Of a DNA stretch of 64,000 nucleotides, positions 17,814 through 25,873 are shown one piece after another. The stretch is from Serratia sp. DD3. Lineage in GTDB: Bacteria > Pseudomonadota > Gammaproteobacteria > Enterobacterales > Enterobacteriaceae. The notes below the pieces were generated by a model. That model had not been told where the DNA came from, made no database searches, and worked only from the letters and a program-made list of their open reading frames with translations. The position numbers and the translations under genes are program-made. Where the stretch lies: assembly GCF_000496755.2 (NCBI RefSeq), contig NZ_AYKS02000071.1:248001-312000 (forward strand). The letters run 5' to 3'. Each line of letters starts with the position of its first letter. Position 1 is the first letter of the stretch.

Positions 17814-17859
17814 GCGGTAGGTGCTGCCCTGGTGTTGGCTAACGCTGTGCACCTACCGC
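17814..17859. repeat. perfect 11-bp inverted repeat in the left early leader
   Basis: GCGGTAGGTGC and GCACCTACCGC are separated by 24 bp. It lies in the untranslated leader between the left promoter and the 29-residue peptide gene, so it would form a stable RNA hairpin there. A boxB/nut-like or attenuator role is possible. Confidence 0.6.
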
Positions 17860-18065
17860 ACCCCAAAACATTCACCACATCATCGTGGCGCTTCAACTTG
17901 CATGACTTATCAGCCTAACGTCGCGTAATCATCTGCAATGGCGCGGTGGTCAGCCTGTCATGCGGTTTGGATTGTTAAAGAGCGTCAGCGGCTTGGCTGT
18001 TTTCGAACCACCCAGGATTATTGTGTGGTTGATGTTGTTCGGTTCTCCTGCCCGCTTATAAACTA

Positions 18066-18116
18066 ACAACTTTAAGGTGTAATCTAGTTGTCGTTAAAAC
18101 ACTTGTCAACAACTTT
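18066..18116. promoter_or_regulatory. left operator region (OL-like) with repressor half-sites
   Basis: ACAACTTT occurs at 18066-18073 and 18109-18116, with a variant AGTTGT at 18086-18091. The same octamer and its complement occur four times between cI and the Cro-like gene, so the CI-type repressor probably binds both places. The sites overlap the -35 and -10 of the leftward promoter. Confidence 0.65.
18081..18109 (-). promoter_or_regulatory. leftward early promoter (pL-like)
   Basis: On the minus strand a perfect -35 TTGACA (18104-18109) is 17 bp from a -10 TAGATT (18081-18086). Repressor half-sites overlap both boxes. It would drive the 29-residue peptide gene and, further on, the DUF2303 and exonuclease operon. 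Confidence 0.7.
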
Positions 18117-18174
18117 ATGTAGTTTGATTGTGATTATGCTGAGTGCGAGGATGGTTAAAAATAAAGGGGGCTAC

Positions 18175-19053
18175 ATGGAAGATAAGTTGTACGCTTTTAA
18201 CTACACGAAAAATCGAGACAAACTATTTGCCAACTTGGTGAGCATCATTGATGGAGTGTTGGCGGATGGAGTTGTTAGGGATGATGAGGTTTTATACCTG
18301 GATACATGGTTACTTGAGGCGAAGCATATTATTAATAACGGGGTGATAAAAAGCCTGAGTGCAAGAGTGTCCGATATCCTTACTGACCGCATCATCACGG
18401 ATGATGAGAGAGAGGAGCTAAAGGGTAGTCTTTATAAAATTCAAAAGGATATATTAGATATTCCAGATGTTGATTTTTATTCCGTAGAGTCAGACCTGCA
18501 TTTGTTGAATGGGTTATGCAAGGGATTAATAGCAGACAGGCAACTTTCTGATGATGAGATTCATTACCTAGATTGGTGGCTAACGCAAAACGGAATTCTA
18601 AAAAATAATTACCCTGGTAAAGAGCTGTATTCGCTTATAAAAAGCATTCTTAGCGATGGCGTCATAACTAAAGATGAAAGTTCCAAGCTCCACACGACCC
18701 TTATTGATTTTACGGGTTGTGATTTAGATAGCGGGGTGGTTGATGGCCTTGCCACTAGATTACCAATCAATGCTGACGCGACCGTGAACTTAACAAACAA
18801 AACATTTTGCCTTACAGGGGTCTTTATGGCCGGAAAGAGGGCATCAATCGAGATGGTAATAGAAAAAGCAGGTGGAAAGCTTAGTTCTGGGGTAACAAAA
18901 AATATCAATTACCTTGTGATTGGCACCCTTTCTTCGCGTGACTGGCGCTTCTCAAGTCACGGAAGAAAAATTGAGAAAGCTGTTAGCTATCGCGATAGGG
19001 GAGAAGACATCAAGATCATTTCTGAAGAAATGCTTTTTAGTGTACTACCATGA
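18175..19053 (+). CDS. BRCT-domain protein with N-terminal acidic repeats
   Basis: The 292-residue product has an N-terminal region with repeated helical units: VDGVLADGVVRDDEVLYLD-like at about 24-42, LTDRIITDDEREEL at about 68-81, LIADRQLSDDEIHYLDWWL at about 120-138 and ILSDGVITKDESSKL at about 160-174. These look like TerB-type or EF-hand-like acidic loops. A C-terminal BRCT domain follows (about 205-292; FCLTGVFMAGKRASIEMVIEKAGGK, the ligase A/BRCT signature). GGGGG is four bases before the chosen ATG. It is convergent with cI, overlapping its stop by nine bases, and starts next to OL: the slot of lambda rexAB. BRCT suggests DNA-break or phosphoprotein binding; the role is unknown. Confidence 0.75.
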   Translation: MEDKLYAFNYTKNRDKLFANLVSIIDGVLADGVVRDDEVLYLDTWLLEAKHIINNGVIKSLSARVSDILTDRIITDDEREELKGSLYKIQKDILDIPDVDFYSVESDLHLLNGLCKGLIADRQLSDDEIHYLDWWLTQNGILKNNYPGKELYSLIKSILSDGVITKDESSKLHTTLIDFTGCDLDSGVVDGLATRLPINADATVNLTNKTFCLTGVFMAGKRASIEMVIEKAGGKLSSGVTKNINYLVIGTLSSRDWRFSSHGRKIEKAVSYRDRGEDIKIISEEMLFSVLP

Positions 19054-19731
19054 GCGAGAGGACCAAAAAACGCGACCAATGACATGAATTCTAGCTCTGC
19101 GCTCTTGGAAGGTGAGCACCTCCTCTGGGTACTCATCTTTATTAAAACTGCGTAAAATCAACCCGCCATCAGGCTTGTTTATCAGAATCTTAACCCTTAG
19201 AAGAACCCCATCCCGCACCGCATATAGGTCACCGTCATTAATTGACTGTTTTTCACTTACATCGACAGCCACCTTATCGCCGTTTGTCAGGACGGGGTAC
19301 AGACTATTGCCTGATATTTTTACCATTCTGACATTTGCGGCACTAACGCCTGCTTTTCTAAGTTCATCTCTTCTAAGAGGAAACGTAGATTCCTCCGATT
19401 CGATTACTTCAGCCTCACATCCATTACCAGCTGATAGCTCAATATCAAGAATAGGAATTTCAGCAAAGATCTGTGGATCTGGTTTTGTATCCTCCCATTC
19501 CTTTACAACCAACTCTTGGTAGCTTCCATTCTCATCAGCGCCAAACTGCAGCCAATTAGCACTCACGCCTAAAGCAAGGGCAAGTTGCTTTAGTTTTCTG
19601 GGCTGCACGGTAACACCGCTCTCTATTTTTCCAATAGATTGCTGGGTCAATCCCACCTTTTCAGCCAATTGTAATTGGCTAAGACCGCACTTTTCACGGG
19701 CTACCTTTAAGCGTTCTGCGAGCGAATTCAC
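19045..19731 (-). CDS. cI: CI-like prophage repressor (HTH_XRE plus S24 autoprotease)
   Basis: A 228-residue repressor. The N-terminal HTH (residues 5-60, LSQLQLAEKVGLTQQSIGKIESG) is joined to a C-terminal LexA/UmuD-like S24 domain. Probable cleavage is at Ala-Gly in ELSAGNG (about residue 101); the catalytic Ser is in KISGNSLYPVL and the Lys in VLLRVKIL. RecA-stimulated self-cleavage after DNA damage would induce the phage. The GTG start has AGGAG seven bases upstream and itself lies by a GTTGT half-site. Divergent from the Cro-like gene. Confidence 0.95.
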   Translation of the reverse strand: MNSLAERLKVAREKCGLSQLQLAEKVGLTQQSIGKIESGVTVQPRKLKQLALALGVSANWLQFGADENGSYQELVVKEWEDTKPDPQIFAEIPILDIELSAGNGCEAEVIESEESTFPLRRDELRKAGVSAANVRMVKISGNSLYPVLTNGDKVAVDVSEKQSINDGDLYAVRDGVLLRVKILINKPDGGLILRSFNKDEYPEEVLTFQERRARIHVIGRVFWSSRSW

Positions 19732-19758
19732 AACTTTTCTCCTATTTGCTGAGAGATT

Positions 19759-19842
19759 ACAACTTTATGTTTTAGCTTTCCAACACCCAAAAGTTGTGGT
19801 AAAAGTTGTTAATGTTGTATGATTATCGAGAAAAACAACTTT
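19759..19842. promoter_or_regulatory. right operator/promoter region (OR-like)
   Basis: Half-sites: ACAACTTT at 19759-19766 and 19835-19842; AAAGTTGT at 19790-19797 and 19802-19809; a variant AATGTTGT at 19811-19818. A plausible rightward promoter is TTGTGG (19794-19799), 18 bp, TATGAT (19818-19823), embedded in the sites, so repressor binding would block it. The same octamers recur at 18066-18116. Confidence 0.7.
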
Positions 19843-19870
19843 GATTCACATCTGGGGCAGGAGAAGCAAA

Positions 19871-20095
19871 ATGACACCCGAACAAACCGCTCTGCAGGAG
19901 GCGATAAGAATTGCTGGTGGGCAATCCGAATTAGCCAGGAAGTTATCTTCTGATGATTCAGGTCCGGTTAAGCAGCAGCAAGTGTGGAACTGGTTACATC
20001 GTGAGAAAAAACCACCGGTCAAGCACGCTGTATTAATTGAGAAATTAACGGGCATTTCTAAAGAAAAACTACGGCCTGACATCTTTAGTAATTAA
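19871..20095 (+). CDS. Cro-like/YdaS-type HTH protein
   Basis: A 74-residue HTH protein (EAIRIAGGQSELARKL...QQQVWNWLHREKKPP), matching the YdaS/Cro group of small transcription regulators divergent from cI. AGGAG precedes the ATG at 19871 by seven bases; the longer frame from 19841 has no ribosome-binding site. It should repress lysogenic transcription and be the first gene of the rightward early operon. Confidence 0.85.
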   Translation: MTPEQTALQEAIRIAGGQSELARKLSSDDSGPVKQQQVWNWLHREKKPPVKHAVLIEKLTGISKEKLRPDIFSN

Positions 20096-20141
20096 AGCGA
20101 TTTTTTAGATCCGATAACACCACAGCAGATAGGGGGTAACT

Positions 20142-20384
20142 GTGGGCGAGAAAAAAATAATCAGTATGAGGTTGCTTGATGAGATGGAGCGTTTTGCGCC
20201 GGGAACGGTACGAGTGGATAAAAACACTGGAGCGGTAACCCTTATCGGGTGGCGATTAGAGCAGCTTGATTGCACAGAAAGCGATAAGCAGGAATCCAGC
20301 AAGGATCAGCGCCTTGCACCAGTAATCAAGGGAAGCCTTTACCAGCGGGTTATCCATTTCCTCTCCAGTTTTATCGGGCGGTAA
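20142..20384 (+). CDS. small early-operon protein of unknown function
   Basis: The 80-residue, charged product is read from a GTG preceded by GGGGG at five bases. It has a compact N-terminal beta-hairpin (PGTVRVDKNTGAVTLIGWRL) and a Lys/Gln-rich C-terminus ending in a short hydrophobic stretch. I do not recognise it. It lies between the Cro-like and CII-like genes. Confidence 0.65.
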   Translation: MGEKKIISMRLLDEMERFAPGTVRVDKNTGAVTLIGWRLEQLDCTESDKQESSKDQRLAPVIKGSLYQRVIHFLSSFIGR

Positions 20385-20422
20385 TGCTGAATATTACCCA
20401 TAAATTCTAAGGAGTTCATCAA

Positions 20423-20965
20423 GTGAATCAGAATTGGCAAGCGGAGAAACAACCAGCCTGGCTGGTGGACGCAATCAAGAAGACGATCGCCAGTCTGCCT
20501 GGTGGGTATGCCGAGGCCGTTACCTGGTTGAGTGGTGACACAAAGGAAACCAGCGTAACAACTAATTCGCTGTTTAATCGCGTGCGTCCTGCTGGCGATC
20601 AGACGTTCCCGCTGGGCTGGGCAATCGTTTTGCAAAGCGCTAGTGGTAACTATCACATTGCCCGCGCGGTTGCCAAAGCGTCCGGAGGCATATTCACGCC
20701 CCTAGCAGATATTGATCAGGTGGATAACGCCGACATAAACCAGCGACTTATTGAGGCTTTTGAGCAGATCGGCCACTACTCGCAAGAGATTAAAAAATCA
20801 ATTGAGGATGGCGTTATTGACCCTAACGAGCAAGAGGCGATTACCGATGAGTTGCACCTGACAATTGCAAAATTGCAGGAGCATTTAACCTTGGTTCTCC
20901 GTGTTTTTTGCCCGCCAGAAAAGGTGACGCCCAAGGATTGCAGCCTCGGGCGTCGGTGCAATTAA
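20423..20965 (+). CDS. CII-like phage regulator (YmfL/Phage_CP76 type)
   Basis: A 180-residue protein with an N-terminal HTH-like region (AIKKTIASLPGGYAEAVTWLSG...SLFNRVRP) and a coiled C-terminal half (EIKKSIEDGVIDPNEQEAITDELHLTI). It fits the CII-type family represented by YmfL of the e14 prophage, which favours lysogeny or regulates replication. The GTG start follows AAGGAG. Position (cro-cII-O-P) supports the call. Confidence 0.75.
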   Translation: MNQNWQAEKQPAWLVDAIKKTIASLPGGYAEAVTWLSGDTKETSVTTNSLFNRVRPAGDQTFPLGWAIVLQSASGNYHIARAVAKASGGIFTPLADIDQVDNADINQRLIEAFEQIGHYSQEIKKSIEDGVIDPNEQEAITDELHLTIAKLQEHLTLVLRVFCPPEKVTPKDCSLGRRCN

Positions 20966-20989
20966 TTCACTATGTGGAGAAATAACCGC

Positions 20990-21181
20990 ATGAACAGTTT
21001 AGCAGCAACAAACCGATTACCGCAACTGCGCTGCCTGGCATTACCGGGCGGCGCTCATCCAGTCAGATTCCATTACCAACGCCGCATAGCTTCCCACTGG
21101 GTGCCATGCAACTACGGCAGAGCAGCGGCCATTCTTGAGGTCATTAAACGTAGGCGGCGGACTGATGGCAAAGCTAATTGA
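20990..21181 (+). CDS. small Arg-rich early protein
   Basis: A 63-residue basic product (ends VIKRRRRTDGKAN) with GGAG ten bases before the ATG. It overlaps the next gene by 17 bases. Similar small unnamed genes occur at this place in lambdoid phages. Function is not recognised. Confidence 0.5.
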   Translation: MNSLAATNRLPQLRCLALPGGAHPVRFHYQRRIASHWVPCNYGRAAAILEVIKRRRRTDGKAN

Positions 21182-21344
21182 AGAACTCGACAGATACTAC
21201 CGCGACCGGAACGGCATTGTTGTGCACGTTATTGGCTACGACCGCCTAGGCCAGCGGGTTATTTACAAGCGCACGGGTTACGAGTGGGAGTGCGCGTCAC
21301 CCCTAATCATATTCCGGGCACGTTTCAAAAGGATAGATGCATGA
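21165..21344 (+). CDS. DUF4222 family protein
   Basis: A 59-residue protein with the family pattern LDRYYRDRNGIVVHVIGYD ... VIYKRTGYEWECASPL, common in enterobacterial prophages just before the replication genes. GGCGG is four bases before the ATG. Its stop overlaps the next start (ATGA). Function is unknown. Confidence 0.8.
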   Translation: MAKLIEELDRYYRDRNGIVVHVIGYDRLGQRVIYKRTGYEWECASPLIIFRARFKRIDA

Positions 21345-22186
21345 GCACAAAATTAACTGCATACGTCTGGGACGGCTGCGCGGCGGCGGGCATGAAGTTA
21401 TCAATGGTGGCAATCATGGCCCGTCTGGCTGATTTCAGCAGCGATGAGGGCTTATGCTGGCCATCCACCAAGACTATCGCCCGCCAGATTGGCGCAAGCG
21501 AAAGCACGGTAAGCGCGGCATTGGCAAAGCTTGTAGAAGAAGGCTGGATAACACGGAAACAACGCCGCCAAGGCAATCGCAATACGTCCAGCATGACTCA
21601 ACTAAACGTTGAGAAGTTACGGGCCGCTGCTAATGCTCACCATCCAGAATCTGACACCTCAAAAACTGAGGTATCAAATTCTGATGTATCAAATTCTGAC
21701 GCCTCAAAATCTGACCCGTCAAAATCCAGCAAAAAAAGGACTTTTGACCCTCCAGAATCTGGATACGATCCGTCAGTAAAATCAAAACAAGATCCATCAG
21801 GTAAAAGATCTTGTCAGCTTCCTGCGGAAACTGACGACCCCGCACAGCAAGTTCTTGATCATTTCAACCAAGTAACCAACTCAAGCTATCGCGATGGCAA
21901 AACCACGATGGGTTACATACGCGGGAGACTTGGCGAGGACTACAGCGCCGAAGACCTGATCTTGGTTGTGGATTACCTAACAGCCAAGTGGCTTGAAGAT
22001 CCCAAGATGGGTGATTACCTGCGCCCCAGAACGCTGTTTGGCCCTGAAAACTGCGCTGAATATTTCGAGAAGGCCAAGAAATGGCGTGCCAGCGGTCGCC
22101 CAGCTTGCGTGAATGGCAAGTGGGTTCAACCTGCCCAGCAATCACCGCACTGGAACAGCCCGGAAGCATGGGAGGGAGTGCTATGA
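21341..22186 (+). CDS. replication initiation protein (lambda O analogue)
   Basis: A 281-residue protein. The N-terminal winged helix (about 1-85: SMVAIMARLADFSSDEGLCWPSTKTIARQIG, TVSAALAKLVEEGWI) is followed by a low-complexity Ser/Asp/Lys linker and a conserved phage replication C-terminal domain (VLDHFNQVTNSSYRDGKT...YLRPRTLFGPENCAEYF). The linker is encoded by 15-bp repeats that look like origin iterons, as in lambda O. The start at 21341 overlaps the DUF4222 stop. The next gene, a P-like helicase loader, is coupled by ATGA. Confidence 0.88.
   Translation: MSTKLTAYVWDGCAAAGMKLSMVAIMARLADFSSDEGLCWPSTKTIARQIGASESTVSAALAKLVEEGWITRKQRRQGNRNTSSMTQLNVEKLRAAANAHHPESDTSKTEVSNSDVSNSDASKSDPSKSSKKRTFDPPESGYDPSVKSKQDPSGKRSCQLPAETDDPAQQVLDHFNQVTNSSYRDGKTTMGYIRGRLGEDYSAEDLILVVDYLTAKWLEDPKMGDYLRPRTLFGPENCAEYFEKAKKWRASGRPACVNGKWVQPAQQSPHWNSPEAWEGVL
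21646..21735. repeat. 15-bp iterons inside the O-like gene: candidate replication origin
   Basis: Six tandem units of exactly 15 bp start at 21646, 21661, 21676, 21691, 21706 and 21721. The best-conserved ones read AAATTCTGAYGYMTC. Being a multiple of three, they encode the degenerate SNSDVSNSDASKSD linker. In lambda the O-binding iterons likewise lie within O, so this is the likely ori. Confidence 0.7.
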
Positions 22187-22893
22187 ACAACCAAGTTTTT
22201 GCAGCAATCCAAAACCGTGATGCGGGGGCATTGGCTCAGTACCTGCCAAAAGACAATCAGCGCGTAGTTAACCCATTGGCTGAGAAGCTGGTTGATCAGT
22301 TGTTCCTCAATCTCGCGCAGATTTTTTCTACCGGACGCCGGACCCCAGAAGAAACGGGAGCCATGAAGCAGCAGTGGATCATGGCATTTGCCGAGAACGG
22401 CATCACAACCAAGGCCCAGATAGCGGCAGGCATGCGCATAGCCCGCCAACAATACACCGATTTCTGGCCCAGTTGCGGCAAGTTTATTGGCTGGTGCAAA
22501 GAGGCGTATTCAACAGCAGCAGGGTTACCAAGTCTTGATGATGCTCTGGCTGAGTTCGAGCGGTACTGCGCTAACCGTGATCGTTATGAATCCGCCGAGG
22601 CGTTCCCGTGGTCCTCACCTGTTTTGTACTGGATTGTGCTGGATGTACGCCGTGCCATGTATCGCTACAACCACACCGAAGCCGAAACCAAAAAAGCCCT
22701 GCAAGCACAGCTCACCCGCTGGACAAAAAAGATTGCAGCTGGCGAAACGGTACCAACTCCTGCAGCTCAGATTGAGAACAAAACACGGGCACCATCTACC
22801 GCAGAGCTGATGGATAAAGACGGTGAATATCAACGGAAGGGCGCAGAGTTGTTAGCGATGATCCGCGCCAAGCAGAAAGGGGCCACATTATGA
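22183..22893 (+). CDS. replication protein P (helicase loader)
   Basis: A 236-residue lambda P-family protein: NPLAEKLVDQLFLNLAQIFS, KQQWIMAFAENGITTKAQI and FWPSCGKFIGWC are family features. It should bring host DnaB helicase to the origin. The ATG at 22183 overlaps the O-like stop and has GGAGGGAG upstream. Confidence 0.9.
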   Translation: MNNQVFAAIQNRDAGALAQYLPKDNQRVVNPLAEKLVDQLFLNLAQIFSTGRRTPEETGAMKQQWIMAFAENGITTKAQIAAGMRIARQQYTDFWPSCGKFIGWCKEAYSTAAGLPSLDDALAEFERYCANRDRYESAEAFPWSSPVLYWIVLDVRRAMYRYNHTEAETKKALQAQLTRWTKKIAAGETVPTPAAQIENKTRAPSTAELMDKDGEYQRKGAELLAMIRAKQKGATL

Positions 22894-23075
22894 AGCGTTT
22901 TTACCGTTGGTGGAAATTGCGCAAACTGCGTTGCTTGTGGGCAGATGATATGCAATTTCGCAGCGTTGCCCGCCGCCGTGGTTGGCTCTGGGTACTTGAC
23001 CAATTTGATATTGAAAGCCGCTATCACCTGATAAGGCAGTATGCCAAAGCTGAAAAGATGAGGGGTAACCTGTGA
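22890..23075 (+). CDS. small basic early protein
   Basis: A 61-residue Arg/Trp-rich product (KRFYRWWKLRKLRCLW) whose ATG overlaps the P stop and whose stop overlaps the next GTG. The four-base overlaps at both ends argue it is a real gene. Function is unknown. Confidence 0.65.
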   Translation: MKRFYRWWKLRKLRCLWADDMQFRSVARRRGWLWVLDQFDIESRYHLIRQYAKAEKMRGNL

Positions 23076-23941
23076 ACGCCTATTGCGAAAAACTAAACGA
23101 CCTACGCTCACAGCCCACTCATGAACTGAAAGAGATTGGCGACGAGTGGCGCACCCCTGAACCACTGTTTTGGGGTATCAATGCGATGTTCGGCCCCTTG
23201 GTGCTGGACTTGTTTACAGATGGCAAAAACAGCAAATGCCCTGCGTTCTATACCGCTGAAGACAACGCGCTTACCCATGACTGGTCAGAAAAGCTGGAAG
23301 AGTTGCACGGCGCTGCATTCGGTAACCCACCATATTCCCGAGCTCAAGAAAATGGTGGTCAGTACATCACAGGAATGCGCCACATCATGGCCCACACAAT
23401 AAACATGCGTGAGCGGGGTGGTCGGTATGTATTTCTGATAAAAGCCGCAACGTCTGAAGCATGGTGGCCAGAGCAAGCCGATCACATTGCTTTCATCCGT
23501 GGGCGAGTTGGATTCGACGTTCCAGAGTGGTTTGTTCCAGCCAATGAGAAACAGATACCAACCGGGGCATTTTTCGCCGGGGCTATCGCCATCTTCGATA
23601 AAGATTGGCGCGGTCCAGCCATGAGCTATGTCAAGCGTGAACAGTTAGAGGCCCAGGGTAATGCGTTTCTGGCTCAAATCCGCAGCGAAGCTGAACGCCT
23701 GGTACCACAAAAGCAACCGCAAGTTACCGCAGAAATCCCAGCATATGAAGAGAACAGAGTGTGGCCACTTGAAGTGGGCCTGATGTTTGAGCAGGTACCA
23801 CAAGCCGTTGAACTACCACCGGCACAGCAAAATAAATTGAAATCGCATATCAACAGGATGTGGTTAGAGCGCATGCCAAGCCACGAAATTTTAGCAGCAG
23901 TGGCAAGCATGGCTGAGTCAATGGGGAGTGTGGCCGCATGA
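23072..23941 (+). CDS. phage N6-adenine DNA methyltransferase (Dam-like)
   Basis: A 289-residue protein with DEWRTPEPLFWGIN at about 24-37 and the catalytic FGNPPYSR (about 88-95) of phage DNA N6-adenine methyltransferases. A Pro-rich linker and helical C-terminus follow. Such enzymes methylate adenine, often at GATC, and may protect phage DNA or time replication. GTG start, overlapping its neighbours on both sides. Confidence 0.88.
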   Translation: MNAYCEKLNDLRSQPTHELKEIGDEWRTPEPLFWGINAMFGPLVLDLFTDGKNSKCPAFYTAEDNALTHDWSEKLEELHGAAFGNPPYSRAQENGGQYITGMRHIMAHTINMRERGGRYVFLIKAATSEAWWPEQADHIAFIRGRVGFDVPEWFVPANEKQIPTGAFFAGAIAIFDKDWRGPAMSYVKREQLEAQGNAFLAQIRSEAERLVPQKQPQVTAEIPAYEENRVWPLEVGLMFEQVPQAVELPPAQQNKLKSHINRMWLERMPSHEILAAVASMAESMGSVAA

Positions 23942-24309
23942 TGTTAACCCTGCCATTTCCACCAAGCGTAAACGGTTACTGGCGGGCACCAAACAAGGGG
24001 GCGTCTAAAGGGCGTCACCTTGTTAGTGATCGTGGTCGTAAATTCCAGGCCGAAGCTATTGCTCGAGTGCTTGAGCAACTACGCCGCCGCCCCAAGCCAA
24101 TCACTGGTTCTGTTCACGTATCTGTCGTGTTCTGCCCACCAAACAAAGCACGCCGGGATCTGGATAACTATTTCAAGGCTCTATTTGATGCAATGACCCA
24201 GGCGGGGATCTGGTTGGATGACAGTCAGATAAAAAAGATTGTTGCGGAGTGGGGGCCAGTAAAGGCTGGTGGATCGGTAGAGCTGCTGATCAGTGAGGTG
24301 TTGCCGTGA
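23938..24309 (+). CDS. rusA: RusA Holliday-junction resolvase
   Basis: A 123-residue protein with the RusA signatures LPFPPSVNGYWRAP and the acidic catalytic set in RRDLDNYFKALFDAM and WLDDSQI, plus a basic KK pair. It cuts four-way junctions during recombination and packaging. It overlaps neighbours by four bases on both sides. Confidence 0.93.
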   Translation: MMLTLPFPPSVNGYWRAPNKGASKGRHLVSDRGRKFQAEAIARVLEQLRRRPKPITGSVHVSVVFCPPNKARRDLDNYFKALFDAMTQAGIWLDDSQIKKIVAEWGPVKAGGSVELLISEVLP

Positions 24310-25295
24310 GAGGACTACTAACACCGATCATTGTACGCGAGCTAGGGCAAGTGATTTTAAGGCCCGGCGCTGAGCTATTGCCGATGTTCGGTAGCCGCGT
24401 CTTGGTATCGACCGAACCGAGAGAGTTTAACGAACTGCCATCGGGGCCATTGCCTGCTGCCGATCAACTGATAGCCAACGATCCACGCTTCCAGCTCTTC
24501 TATCAGCATGAAAAGGTATTGCGTGCTGCTGGTGGTACTGCAGCGCTTACTGGCTGGGTTGAACGAATGACATCATGCCAGTGGGATGGCGATTATCATG
24601 ATCGCAATATGACGACCCTAAGCTATGGAACCAGTGCAATCCGGTTGTGTTGGCATCATGATCACACTTTGCGTGAACAGAGCACGCCAAAGCTGGACGC
24701 AATAGCGAGGGCCAACCGGGCCGCTTTCATCGTTGATCATGTACGCAGTCATTTTTTGCTACCGGAAGGCCACCAGCTAACGCTTCCTGAATTGTGCTGG
24801 TGGGCTGTACTCCATGACCTTTTTGATCTGCTACCAGAAACAGTGGCCGCAGCCTCACTGCGCGTTAAGCCACACACGGTACCAACCGGTACAACGAAAG
24901 AGGCAGACATTACACACACGCCAGCAGCGCGTGAAATTGTCCAGCAGAAAGCAACCAAGGCGGCGAAGGTACTAAAAATAGACCCAGAGCCGCCGCAAGC
25001 ATTCATGAAGATCCCCAAACGGCACCGGTGGGAAAACGCAAAGTATTTGCAGTGGGTGAAATCGCGCCCGTGTGTTTGTTGTGGGGTAAGCGCTGACGAT
25101 CCCCACCACATTATTGGGCACGGACAGGGCGGAATGGCTACCAAAGCCCACGACCTGTTAACAATCCCATTGTGCCGGCGCCACCATGACGAGCTACACC
25201 TCGACATGGTGGCGTGGGAACAGGAATACGGAAGCCAAGTTGATCTGTGGTATGCGTTTTTTGATTTGTCTGTTGCGCTTGGCGCAATTGCTTAA
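24306..25295 (+). CDS. DUF968 recombination-associated protein
   Basis: A 329-residue protein. The C-terminal region carries a zinc/HNH-like cluster: CVCCG (about 256-260), DPHHIIGHG, and CRRHHDELH. The N-terminal two-thirds matches DUF968 of lambdoid nin regions (PGAELLPMFGSRVLV..., LCWHHDHTLREQ). The exact function is unknown, but it stands beside RusA. GTG start. Confidence 0.83.
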   Translation: MRGLLTPIIVRELGQVILRPGAELLPMFGSRVLVSTEPREFNELPSGPLPAADQLIANDPRFQLFYQHEKVLRAAGGTAALTGWVERMTSCQWDGDYHDRNMTTLSYGTSAIRLCWHHDHTLREQSTPKLDAIARANRAAFIVDHVRSHFLLPEGHQLTLPELCWWAVLHDLFDLLPETVAAASLRVKPHTVPTGTTKEADITHTPAAREIVQQKATKAAKVLKIDPEPPQAFMKIPKRHRWENAKYLQWVKSRPCVCCGVSADDPHHIIGHGQGGMATKAHDLLTIPLCRRHHDELHLDMVAWEQEYGSQVDLWYAFFDLSVALGAIA

Positions 25296-25309
25296 TGCGG
25301 GGTGAGGCT

Positions 25310-25708
25310 ATGAGAGATATTCAGGCGGTTCTTGAGCGTTGGGGGGGTTGGGCTGCTGGTGACCATAGCGGTGTTGACTATTCACCGATTGCCGCAGGTT
25401 TTAAGGGGTTACTCCCGCAATCATCAAAATCAAGACTTTCATGCTGTGATGATGACGGTTTGATCATCGAGGGGTGCATGGCAAGGCTGAAAACGCTTAG
25501 GCCAGACGAACATGAGCTGATAGTTCAGCATTACGTTTTTAATATCCCTAAGCGGGCCATTGCTCGTAAGCACAAGCGAGATGAAAAGCTGATACGCATA
25601 ATGCTCCAGATGGGTGAAAACTTCATTGAAGGATGTTTGGCGATGATCGATATAGAACTGGAAATGGATCCGGAAGTAGAGCTTCGTCACATTTGTGGAA
25701 AAAAGTAG
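25310..25708 (+). CDS. late antitermination protein Q
   Basis: A 132-residue protein starting MRDIQAVLERWGGWAAGDHSG, the conserved opening of one Q family, then EHELIVQHYVFNIPKRAIARKH, a DNA-binding HTH. The ATG at 25310 gives the family's usual N-terminus; an upstream ATG at 25295 is possible. Q should modify polymerase at a late promoter just downstream and allow read-through of terminators in the lysis-head-tail operon. Confidence 0.85.
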   Translation: MRDIQAVLERWGGWAAGDHSGVDYSPIAAGFKGLLPQSSKSRLSCCDDDGLIIEGCMARLKTLRPDEHELIVQHYVFNIPKRAIARKHKRDEKLIRIMLQMGENFIEGCLAMIDIELEMDPEVELRHICGKK

Positions 25709-25873
25709 TTATTAGCAAGAAAAATATTTTTATTACAACGATGTTCATTGGAAGGATCATTATTTGCTAACTATATTTTCTCAGCAACTTTAAACGGGCC
25801 GTATTTTCATCATCCCGATGACTGATGGTATGGCACCAAACAAATGATTATAAATTATGTTAAGGAAGATGGA

